Assembly: GCA_003480425.1 (NCBI GenBank)
Contig: QUJA01000042.1
Coordinates: forward strand, 1 to 22,299
Reading direction: 5' to 3'
Source of the DNA: Firmicutes bacterium AM31-12AC
Lineage (GTDB): Bacteria; Bacillota; Clostridia; Lachnospirales; Lachnospiraceae
DNA length: 22,299 nucleotides
Of the stretch, positions 1-6,404 are shown in pieces (positions within the stretch are counted from its first letter, which is position 1; each line of letters begins with the position of its first letter). Under the pieces are notes generated by a model. It had not been told where the DNA came from. It searched no databases and was given only the letters and a program-made list of their open reading frames with translations. Both the position numbers and the translations under genes were made by a program.

Positions 1-84
1 CCAGACAGGGACGGAGTTTAGTGGCTTTTTGCTATGCAAAAAAGCCACTAAACTCCGTCCCTGTCCGGCTCACTGTCTGGTTCC
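1..84. repeat. Palindromic GGGACGGAGTTT element, copy A
   Basis: A long near-perfect inverted repeat has arms at about 4-32 and 36-65, a loop of three bases and one bulged A. The arm carries GACAGGGACGGAGTTTAGTG followed by GCTTTTT. A further CTGTCTGGTTCC fragment follows at 73-84. The element ends about ten bases from the stop codon of the adjacent minus-strand SAM hydrolase gene. The same core recurs near 5054-5173, 6224-6268 and 7674-7767, so this is a dispersed family, probably REP/MITE-like. The left edge may continue outside the window. It is not a classical intrinsic terminator because no U-run follows the stem. Confidence 0.85.
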
Positions 85-93
85 CTATCTGGG

Positions 94-936
94 TTAATAT
101 TCTTTTATCAAACGTACCTGGTATGTTTTTTCTGGATCCAACTTATATTTTTTCATAAAGTAGGCTTCATTAGCTGCAATAGTAACATATGAAGCTAAAT
201 CATTAAAGATAACATCTTCACCTTTTTCTACATATCCAAAAGATTTTTCATATGGTATCACTGTATCAAGTATCTGTTCTTCTCCATCTAGAAGAACCAT
301 TCTTACTTTGTCTCCTATTCGGAATCCAGCTTCTTGAAATTCTTTATTTTCAACAGTTAATTCAGCACTTCCGAATGGGTCATAACTCTTAATTTCTGTC
401 TCCACCAAACCTTCTGAAATTTTCGCCCATTTTAACTCATGACATACAATTTCTTCAACTGGATATGCCGGTCCGACTTCTTCAAAGGAAATCACTCCTG
501 ATGCAAGTCTTGCTGCACAATATGCAAATAAATCTCTTCCATGGAAAGTATGCACATCTTTTGTTAATGGATAACGATTTATTTCCTCGTTAATTTCTCG
601 TATTGCTTCTACTCCAATTCTTTTTTTCAGATAAGTCAATGTTCCATTATCTGGAGTCACAACATAACTTCCATTTTTTAATTTTGCAACAGATGCCTTG
701 CGACTTGTCCCAACTCCCGGATCTACTACCGATACAAAAACCGTACCATCTGGCCAAAACGGAACTGTATATTGTAAACAATAAGAAGCTGCTTCAATAT
801 CAAAAGCTGGAATTAAATGAGTAATATCATGTGTTTCCAATTCTGAATCTACTAAACGGCACATTCCATGCATACACGCAACTAATCCTGAATCAATCCC
901 AAAATCCGATTGCATAACTATTGTTGGTTTTTTCAT
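94..936 (-). CDS. SAM hydroxide adenosyltransferase (DUF62), paralogue 1
   Basis: The 280-residue product belongs to the SAM hydrolase/fluorinase-like family (PF01887), whose characterised hydrolases split S-adenosylmethionine into adenosine and methionine using water. Visible hallmarks are the N-terminal QSDFG motif, VSVVDPGVGTSRK, TPDNGTL and FHGRDLFAYCAA. The family's Asp-Arg-His set is present as D72, R79 and H132, with spacing matching the archaeal hydrolases. No fluorinase-type insertion is evident, so hydrolysis is more likely than halogenation. The N-terminal domain is about residues 1-165 and a smaller C-terminal domain follows. The ATG lies two bases after the stop of the paralogous upstream gene, and its AAGGGG ribosome site lies inside that gene's end. 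It is the last gene of a four-gene operon. The true substrate is unproven. Confidence 0.9.
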   Translation of the reverse strand: MKKPTIVMQSDFGIDSGLVACMHGMCRLVDSELETHDITHLIPAFDIEAASYCLQYTVPFWPDGTVFVSVVDPGVGTSRKASVAKLKNGSYVVTPDNGTLTYLKKRIGVEAIREINEEINRYPLTKDVHTFHGRDLFAYCAARLASGVISFEEVGPAYPVEEIVCHELKWAKISEGLVETEIKSYDPFGSAELTVENKEFQEAGFRIGDKVRMVLLDGEEQILDTVIPYEKSFGYVEKGEDVIFNDLASYVTIAANEAYFMKKYKLDPEKTYQVRLIKEY

Positions 937-938
937 AT

Positions 939-1802
939 CTATTTTTCCCCTTTTTCACAAAGCTCCATCTCTATTGTCCAGTTTGGACCTACTTGAATTC
1001 CATATTTTTCTGACATATTTTCATAATTAATTGCAATTTGTATCTGAAGTGTCTCACTAACCATTAAAAGTGGTTCTCCTTCGGCTACTGAACCAAACGA
1101 ATCGCAAAATGGCACTTCTCCAGAAAATACCGGCTCTTCTTGTCCTTGTTTTCTAATTTTAACATTTAATAAATCTCCATAGGAAACTCCTGCTTTTTCA
1201 AATACATCTGCCGGAATGTTACTACAAATTAATCCAAAATGATAATCCGCAGTATCAATCATTCCAAAAAATTTATTTCCTTCCCACTGATACGGAATAA
1301 TCTCATGTAAAACAATTTCCTCAATCGGATACTCTGGCCCAACTTCTTCATAAGTAATAATTCCTGCCGCCAGTTTTGCAGCACAGTATGCAAATACATC
1401 TCTTCCATGAAAAATGTTACACTGTGCTGTGGTTTTTAACCGATGAGCTTCTTCATTAATTACACGAACAGCTTCTACACCGATATATTTTGCCACATGT
1501 GTAAGAGTCCCATTATCCGGAGTTACAACATAACTACCATTTTTTAATTTTGCGACACACGCTCTTCGATCTGTTCCCACACCTGGATCTACAACAGAAA
1601 CAAAAACTGTGCCTGCTGGCCAGAAATCAACTACGTAACTTAAACACGTAGAAGCCTGATATGTATCAAAACTCTTAATATCATGTGTATTATCAAAAAC
1701 ACGTAATGTCGGATCCACCATCATACACACGCCCTGCATAGTACAGACGGAAATATCTTTTGTAAAATCTGTTTGCATTACAATTGCTGCTTTCGAATTC
1801 AT
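939..1802 (-). CDS. SAM hydroxide adenosyltransferase (DUF62), paralogue 2
   Basis: This 287-residue paralogue of the next gene shares VSVVDPGVGTDRR, TPDNGTL and FHGRDVFAYCAAKLA. D72, R79 and H132 fall at the same positions as in its partner. The N-terminal QTDF lacks the following Gly seen in the partner (T instead of G), and the C-terminal third has diverged clearly. DUF62 enzymes are homotrimers with active sites between subunits, so adjacent translationally coupled paralogues could form a mixed trimer or divide substrates; this is inference. The start is the ATG at 1800-1802, six bases after a GAGGAGG ribosome site at 1809-1815. An in-frame TTG at 1817 would lie within that site and is rejected. 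Confidence 0.9.
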   Translation of the reverse strand: MNSKAAIVMQTDFTKDISVCTMQGVCMMVDPTLRVFDNTHDIKSFDTYQASTCLSYVVDFWPAGTVFVSVVDPGVGTDRRACVAKLKNGSYVVTPDNGTLTHVAKYIGVEAVRVINEEAHRLKTTAQCNIFHGRDVFAYCAAKLAAGIITYEEVGPEYPIEEIVLHEIIPYQWEGNKFFGMIDTADYHFGLICSNIPADVFEKAGVSYGDLLNVKIRKQGQEEPVFSGEVPFCDSFGSVAEGEPLLMVSETLQIQIAINYENMSEKYGIQVGPNWTIEMELCEKGEK

Positions 1803-1836
1803 TGTTTTCCTCCTCAATTTTAAATTTTATATCAGT

Positions 1837-3264
1837 CTATTGTTGATTATCTAATAATTCTTTAAAGCCTTCTACTGAATAGCTTTCTCCTAATCGTTTC
1901 TTCTCTAAAGCTGCTCTTAACGCACTCATTCTCTTATCTTTTAATGGAGTCACTGCCATAACTACACCAGCTCCAAATAAACATACACCTGGAAGAATAG
2001 TAAACATTATTTTTATCATATTCAGTGCATTTTCTCCCTGCATAGCTAAAGTTGGATTGAATCCACTCTGTTCCAATAGTATGCCCTGTACCGCTGCAGC
2101 AACAGAACCACCAAGTTTTAACAAAAACGAGTAATAAGACATAATAATTCCGTCACGTTTTTTTCCTCGCTGAAATTCATCATAATCTACAACGTCATAT
2201 AAAAAGTTAAAAATACACATCCAATAAGCACAAGTTCCTACACCAACCAGTACTACATAAACACATCCCATTGCAATATTAGGAATACCAGTAAACATTG
2301 TAAGTATCATAATACTTCCACTGAAAATAGTACAACCAACATACACCTTACTTTTACTAAAAATTTCCACCCCTTTTGTTACAAATGGAATAAATACAAT
2401 TGATACGATATTCATAGCTGTAAACATCAGTGATGCTTGTGTTTCAGCCAACCCCATGTTGTACGTTACATAATACATCAGACTAGAGTTAAATAATGTC
2501 ATGTATACATTAGTTAAAAGTGCACAAAGAATTACAAGCACATACGGTTTCATCTTCATCAGACTCCAAATCTGTACGAAAAATCCTTTTATATTCATCT
2601 TCTCAGTCTCAGCGACCTCTTCTATTGGCTCTTTACCTTTAGTCATCCACCACATTAATGAAATTGTAATGACAGAAATAACTGCTGTGATCACACCTAC
2701 TGTAAACCATGAATTTGCATCTGAGAAACCACTCGCCACCATTTTTCCAACAATAAAAGTAGGAACAGAACTTGCACAAAAAATTCCAACATATCCAAGT
2801 ACTTCACGAAAAGCTGCCAATTTTACACGCTCGCTATCAACATCTGTAAGTACTGATCCAAAAGAATAGTATGGAATATTAAATGCTGTATACGCTGTCC
2901 AGAAAACAAGGACTAAAATCAAATAATACAAGTTTTTTTGTGCAGCCGGAAAGTCCACTTTTAAAAATAATAGTACCATAGAAGCACCGAGCGGAACTAC
3001 TGATCGCAAAATCCAAGGGCGACGTTTTCCCTTGCTACTTCTAGAATTATCTACAATATACCCAATAATCGGATCAGTAATAGCATCCCACGCAATCGCA
3101 ATTGAAATAATAGCTCCAGCTACTGCTGGACTCACCCCTGCAACTGTTGTCATAAAAAAAGATAAAAATGATAAAATAAAATTGTATGATGTACTATCAC
3201 CAATAGATCCTATCGTATAACCTAAAATATCCTTTGTTTTCAATTTCTTATTTATCGTTTCCAT
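1837..3264 (-). CDS. GPH-family (MelB-like) cation:solute symporter
   Basis: The 475-residue, roughly 12-helix protein is of the glycoside-pentoside-hexuronide family of the major facilitator superfamily. Diagnostic features are GSIGDSTS near residue 19, the segment WDAITDPIIGYIVD at 59-72, and GKRRPWI at 79-85. D60 and D64 align with the MelB cation-site Asp55 and Asp59, and D23 resembles the MelB sugar-side Asp19, so Na+ or H+ coupling is expected. The loop DVDSERVKLAAFREV is also typical. The gene sits between the GNAT gene (9 bp upstream) and the tandem SAM hydrolases, with an AGGAGGG ribosome site. GPH members usually carry sugars or glycosides, so a ribosyl-containing solute such as a nucleoside or adenosyl compound fits the neighbours, but the substrate is not shown by sequence. 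Confidence 0.88.
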   Translation of the reverse strand: METINKKLKTKDILGYTIGSIGDSTSYNFILSFLSFFMTTVAGVSPAVAGAIISIAIAWDAITDPIIGYIVDNSRSSKGKRRPWILRSVVPLGASMVLLFLKVDFPAAQKNLYYLILVLVFWTAYTAFNIPYYSFGSVLTDVDSERVKLAAFREVLGYVGIFCASSVPTFIVGKMVASGFSDANSWFTVGVITAVISVITISLMWWMTKGKEPIEEVAETEKMNIKGFFVQIWSLMKMKPYVLVILCALLTNVYMTLFNSSLMYYVTYNMGLAETQASLMFTAMNIVSIVFIPFVTKGVEIFSKSKVYVGCTIFSGSIMILTMFTGIPNIAMGCVYVVLVGVGTCAYWMCIFNFLYDVVDYDEFQRGKKRDGIIMSYYSFLLKLGGSVAAAVQGILLEQSGFNPTLAMQGENALNMIKIMFTILPGVCLFGAGVVMAVTPLKDKRMSALRAALEKKRLGESYSVEGFKELLDNQQ

Positions 3265-3273
3265 GAGTCCCTC

Positions 3274-4059
3274 CTACTTAATGCGGTTTACAACCGCCCA
3301 TGTCCCATAAATTTCAAATCCAGTCTTTTCGAAAATTGAGTATTCTGAATCTGCTGGTGCAAAAATGCAAGGCATTTTTCCTTCTCGATGTATGTATTCA
3401 CTTAATACAGATAAAACCTTCTGTGCATACCCATTTCCTCTATATGCGGGATCTACACAAATTCCTCCCAGCATACAGGATTTTTCTGTTTTTGCTGCAC
3501 TATTTCCGTGTGCAATAATTTTCCCATTTTCTTCAAGTAGTACATGAATTCCTTCATTATTTGTAATACGATTTACAATCATCGCCTTTTCACCATATGG
3601 TGCTACAAACTCTGGAAAACTCATCAAAAACTGATAAATAGCATCCACATCATCCAATTTTGCAATTCTCAGATTTGCCATTGGTTTTTCCAAAATTTGT
3701 ACTGGAATAGGCTGTACATACAAATTACTTTCTACCATGTTCCATGTACTATCCAAATAATCTAAAACTTGTTTGACAAGTTCCCCTCTTCCCATTATGG
3801 TTCTAATTTCTCCATTTACTAACTGTGCAACCGCCCTGCCATCTATGTAGTCCGGTTCACCTGCAAGAATCAAATTATGATAATACCGCAAGTAAACACC
3901 TTGACATTCTCCATTTTCTTCCTGCACATAAATCTGTTGAAATGAATGATTAAATCCATATTGTTCCATATCTGCAAGCAAAAATGTATGATAAATCGGA
4001 TTTTCTTGCAAATAGTTTAATAATTGCCCTCTGTCTTTTTCTTCGCAAAGACGTATCAT
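3274..4059 (-). CDS. GNAT family N-acetyltransferase
   Basis: The 261-residue protein has a C-terminal GNAT fold (about 129-261). The acetyl-CoA loop is visible as GGICVDPAYRGNGYAQKV at 198-215, and a late GNAT element reads SIFEKTGFEIYG. The N-terminal half (about 1-125) is a second, degenerate GNAT-like module or a substrate-binding extension. It is the first gene of the transporter/SAM-hydrolase operon. The ATG at 4057-4059 is chosen because GGGGGAGG stands three to four bases upstream; an earlier in-frame Met at 4104 would overlap the operator. The acceptor is unknown; the context suggests an amine or nucleoside-linked metabolite handled by the same pathway. Confidence 0.85.
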   Translation of the reverse strand: MIRLCEEKDRGQLLNYLQENPIYHTFLLADMEQYGFNHSFQQIYVQEENGECQGVYLRYYHNLILAGEPDYIDGRAVAQLVNGEIRTIMGRGELVKQVLDYLDSTWNMVESNLYVQPIPVQILEKPMANLRIAKLDDVDAIYQFLMSFPEFVAPYGEKAMIVNRITNNEGIHVLLEENGKIIAHGNSAAKTEKSCMLGGICVDPAYRGNGYAQKVLSVLSEYIHREGKMPCIFAPADSEYSIFEKTGFEIYGTWAVVNRIK

Positions 4060-4082
4060 GTATCCTCCCCCTCTTATCTTGT

Positions 4083-4096
4083 TGAACATGTTCATC
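4083..4096. promoter_or_regulatory. Operator candidate for GntR regulator, operon side
   Basis: A perfect 12-bp palindrome, TGAACATGTTCA, lies at 4083-4094. Its extension TGTTCATC is shared with the site in front of the gntR gene. It is just downstream of the predicted start of the minus-strand operon, where bound protein would block transcription. Confidence 0.6.
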
Positions 4097-4104
4097 TTGT
4101 CCAA

Positions 4105-4134
4105 AGATTAGCATTGTTTTTATCTGTTTGTCAA
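4105..4134 (-). promoter_or_regulatory. Promoter of GNAT-transporter-SAM hydrolase operon
   Basis: Read on the minus strand, TTGACA (4129-4134) is followed after 18 bases by TAATCT (4105-4110), preceded by a TG extended -10. The predicted start is near 4098, with the GntR operator candidate immediately after it. Confidence 0.65.
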
Positions 4135-4246
4135 CATTTCCTCCATACTTTTTTAATTTTTATAACTTTCTCACAAGGTTTAACATACAATCTTGTGCAT
4201 TTTGTATTTCCAGTCTCTTTTCATTTCCTACTTATCAGAATTATAA

Positions 4247-4275
4247 TTGCACAGACAAAAAAAACATGATATGAT
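4247..4275 (+). promoter_or_regulatory. Promoter of the gntR gene
   Basis: TTGCAC (4247-4252), a 17-base spacer and TATGAT (4270-4275) with the extended TGa motif make a good sigma-A promoter. Transcription would start near 4282, inside the inverted repeat at 4280-4300. Confidence 0.65.
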
Positions 4276-4279
4276 TAAC

Positions 4280-4300
4280 TTGTTCATCAAGATTGAACAA
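4280..4300. promoter_or_regulatory. Operator candidate for GntR regulator, self side
   Basis: This is a perfect inverted repeat of TTGTTCA and TGAACAA separated by seven bases. It covers the predicted start site and abuts the AGGAGG ribosome site of the regulator, which suggests autorepression. It shares the TGTTCATC half with the site at 4083-4096. Confidence 0.62.
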
Positions 4301-4313
4301 AGGAGGTCGAATA

Positions 4314-5051
4314 ATGCAAACACGACTATATACCGATAATATTCCCGTATATTTAGATGTGTACAATTCTCTATATAAGGATATTATGGACGGAACTTAT
4401 CCACCTGGAGAATATCTCCCTGGAGAAACTGCTCTATCTCAGAAATATGGTGTCAGCAGAAATACTCTTCGGCAAGCTCTTGCTATTTTGCAAGAAGATG
4501 GTATGATTATTAAATCTCAAGGAAAAGGAACTTTAATAGCTCCCCATTCTCCATCCTCCCCTACAAATCTTTTGGAACATCCGCTTCTAACCCAATGTAA
4601 GCTTCCTATAACAGATACGATACTATCTTATAATTACGGTGCTCCAACGGATATTGCAAGAGATAAACTAGAACTCACAACCTGTGATTTAGTTTTAGCA
4701 TGCAACTGTGTATTCCATTCCGATCAAACTGTCTTAAGTTATTCCTTCACACAGATTCCGGCAACTTTTTTTGATTTGCTTCTTTTGGACACTGCTCAAG
4801 AAGACTCTATTCGTGAAGTTATATTGAAGACATTATTTACACATACAGAACGAATGGACACAACGATTAAATTAATTTATGTTAATCATATGGAAACTGA
4901 CTTTCTAAAAGTCCCTGAACAAACTCCGGCACTTTTATTAGAATCGATTCATTACACTAAGGAAAATCAACCTCTGGCGCGCAACAAATTTTACGTTTTA
5001 CCAGAATATTATCAACTACATTTTCCTCTTTATCGCAAATCCAACAGATAG
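4314..5051 (+). CDS. GntR family (HutC-type) transcriptional regulator
   Basis: The 245-residue protein has an N-terminal winged helix-turn-helix at about 11-75. GTYPPGEYLPGETALSQKYG leads into the recognition helix VSRNTLRQAL at 47-56, and the wing is IKSQGKGTLI. The remaining 160 residues form an effector domain resembling the UTRA/HutC type, though its match is weak by eye. The ATG at 4314 is chosen because AGGAGG precedes it by seven bases; an in-frame TTG at 4293 lies inside the operator. It is divergent from the acetyltransferase-transporter-SAM hydrolase operon and shares an operator half-site with it. It is therefore probably a ligand-released repressor of both. The inducer may be the imported substrate or its adenosine product. 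Confidence 0.88.
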   Translation: MQTRLYTDNIPVYLDVYNSLYKDIMDGTYPPGEYLPGETALSQKYGVSRNTLRQALAILQEDGMIIKSQGKGTLIAPHSPSSPTNLLEHPLLTQCKLPITDTILSYNYGAPTDIARDKLELTTCDLVLACNCVFHSDQTVLSYSFTQIPATFFDLLLLDTAQEDSIREVILKTLFTHTERMDTTIKLIYVNHMETDFLKVPEQTPALLLESIHYTKENQPLARNKFYVLPEYYQLHFPLYRKSNR

Positions 5052-5053
5052 GG

Positions 5054-5173
5054 GAACCAGATGAGGAGCCGATTGGGACGGAGTTTAATGGCTTTTTGCT
5101 CGCAAAAAAGCCAATTAAACTCCGTCCCAATCGGCTCCCAAAAAAGCCACTAATCTCCGTCCCTATCTGGTTC
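5054..5173. repeat. Palindromic GGGACGGAG element, compound copy B
   Basis: The core hairpin spans 5065-5138, with arms GGAGCCGATTGGGACGGAGT and its complement meeting around a short loop near 5100. Outer inverted repeats GAACCAGAT (5054-5062) and ATCTGGTTC (5165-5173) enclose it. A second GGCTTTTTT/GGGACGGAGATTA arm lies between the core and the right end, so this copy looks like one and a half elements joined. It fills the gap between the convergent stop codons of the regulator and the RelA-like gene. Its last base is part of the latter's stop codon. Confidence 0.85.
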
Positions 5174-6162
5174 TAATCTATTAAATCATTTTGAAAACGT
5201 GACAAATGTTCATACGGCAGAATCAGTCGTCCGCGATATAATCCACATCCATCATTAATTAAATTGTTATCCACTGCCCCAAACATATTAACATCTAATT
5301 TATTCAGTTCTATTCCCAGCAGAGCCATTCCTCGTTCATATGCTTCATCAAAATATCTGCACTCTCCTTTTGGAATTACGTCTCGCCTTGCACGTTCTTC
5401 TTTTTGTTTCTTCTCATATGCTGTATGATTTGCTTGTCCTATTTCTGCAATATCGTCCATTGTTTTTGTTCGAATCTGGACTTCCATAAAGCTTCTGGAT
5501 GAATTATCAAAAAAAGTAATATGTAACGACTGATAGCCGTTTGCACTTTGATTGGAAATATAATCTCGATAATAAGGTTTCACTTCCTCATTCAGAAGTG
5601 GTGATTCACTTATCTTTACACCATATGCCGATTCAGCAGTAAATCCGCGTTCCTCCAAAAATCCCGGCAATACATTTGCAATTTCGTACAAACATTTTAA
5701 CTCCTCTGCTTTCCGTTTTTCTTCATTTGGATAATGGCATTTTGGCATTGAGATGACAATACGATATGCAATAAAATCACGAAAACAACTCAACCGATCC
5801 TTGATTTCTGATACAGACGGATACGTTCCTCTTTCCACATAGTAATCATAAATATATTCTACTATATAACCATTAAACTTTGCCTCTGCCCTAATTAATG
5901 ATTTAATACGTCCTTTAAAAGTAAATGCAAGGAATGGATATTCTTTTGCCATATATTTATAAAACTCCCGGATTTGCTGTGACTGTGCCGTCAGGAAATC
6001 ATTATGCTCCAACAGACCTCTGATCTGAAGTAAAAAATTACAATGTGTCAGATCAATCGCATTGTGCGTCCGCTTTGCTTCTTTTCGCAAATCTGCTATG
6101 TACTTATCCAGGATACGGAATATGGTATCTCCTGAGTACAGGTAGTCATTTAATTTAATCAT
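5173..6162 (-). CDS. Single-domain RelA/SpoT-type (p)ppGpp synthetase homologue
   Basis: The 329-residue protein has a RelA/SpoT nucleotidyltransferase domain at about 80-255 and no HD hydrolase, TGS or ACT domain. Visible motifs are FKGRIKSLIRAEAKF (from 82), the catalytic-Asp motif RDFIAYRIV (D129), YRDYISNQSANGYQSLH (198-214) and the catalytic-Glu motif MEVQIRTKTM (E227), followed by AEIGQANHTAYEK. These retain the residues needed for pyrophosphate transfer from ATP. The usual Pro-Lys before NGYxSLH is replaced by Gln-Ser-Ala. An N-terminal helical extension (about 80 residues) and a C-terminal tail (about 75) are unassigned. The ATG at 6160-6162 follows GAGGGG by eight bases. It could be a small alarmone synthetase or a toxic/defence-type synthetase; a cognate antitoxin is not evident. 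Confidence 0.82.
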   Translation of the reverse strand: MIKLNDYLYSGDTIFRILDKYIADLRKEAKRTHNAIDLTHCNFLLQIRGLLEHNDFLTAQSQQIREFYKYMAKEYPFLAFTFKGRIKSLIRAEAKFNGYIVEYIYDYYVERGTYPSVSEIKDRLSCFRDFIAYRIVISMPKCHYPNEEKRKAEELKCLYEIANVLPGFLEERGFTAESAYGVKISESPLLNEEVKPYYRDYISNQSANGYQSLHITFFDNSSRSFMEVQIRTKTMDDIAEIGQANHTAYEKKQKEERARRDVIPKGECRYFDEAYERGMALLGIELNKLDVNMFGAVDNNLINDGCGLYRGRLILPYEHLSRFQNDLID

Positions 6163-6223
6163 GATATCATCCCCTCTGTCAGCATTTATATAGAACAATT
6201 TAACCCATATTTCGTCAAAATAC

Positions 6224-6268
6224 AAGCCATTAAACTCCGTCCCTGTCTGGTTCCTGTTTGGTCCCTGT
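6224..6268. repeat. Half copy (C) of the GGGACGGAG element
   Basis: AAGCCATTAAACTCCGTCCC and TGTCTGGTTCC match one arm of copies A, B and D. The partner arm is missing, so no hairpin can form. A degenerate second TGTTTGGTCCCTG follows. It lies upstream of the RelA-like gene, next to a TTGACG sequence on the minus strand that could be its -35 box. Confidence 0.75.
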
Positions 6269-6337
6269 TATAATCCCCATCAATACGCATATACTATTTA
6301 TATCTCCATCCTCATTAAACAAGACAACTCATTCATG

Positions 6338-6363
6338 ATATTGTCTTGTATACAAGACAATAT
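6338..6363. promoter_or_regulatory. 26-bp perfect palindrome, operator candidate
   Basis: The half-site ATATTGTCTTGTA is followed directly by its exact reverse complement, centred at 6350/6351. An extra ACAAGACAA half-site occurs at 6319-6327. The palindrome covers the predicted -35 region of the ATPase gene, so a dimeric repressor bound here would silence it. No regulator gene is adjacent; the ATPase may be under control of a distant factor. Confidence 0.65.
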
Positions 6364-6374
6364 TGATATATAAT
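6346..6374 (+). promoter_or_regulatory. Promoter of the AAA/DUF4143 ATPase gene
   Basis: A perfect TATAAT at 6369-6374 is preceded after 17 bases by TTGTAT (6346-6351), which lies in the centre of the palindrome. The -35 match is modest, but the -10 is consensus and sits about 30 bases from the start codon. Confidence 0.6.
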
Positions 6375-6404
6375 TATCTCATATAGAAAGAGGTGACATA
6401 TATT

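Noticed and set aside
4060..4313. SAM riboswitch upstream of the SAM hydrolase operon
   Set aside because: The predicted leader is only about 40 bases, contains an operator, and shows no SAM-riboswitch core; GntR control explains the region better.
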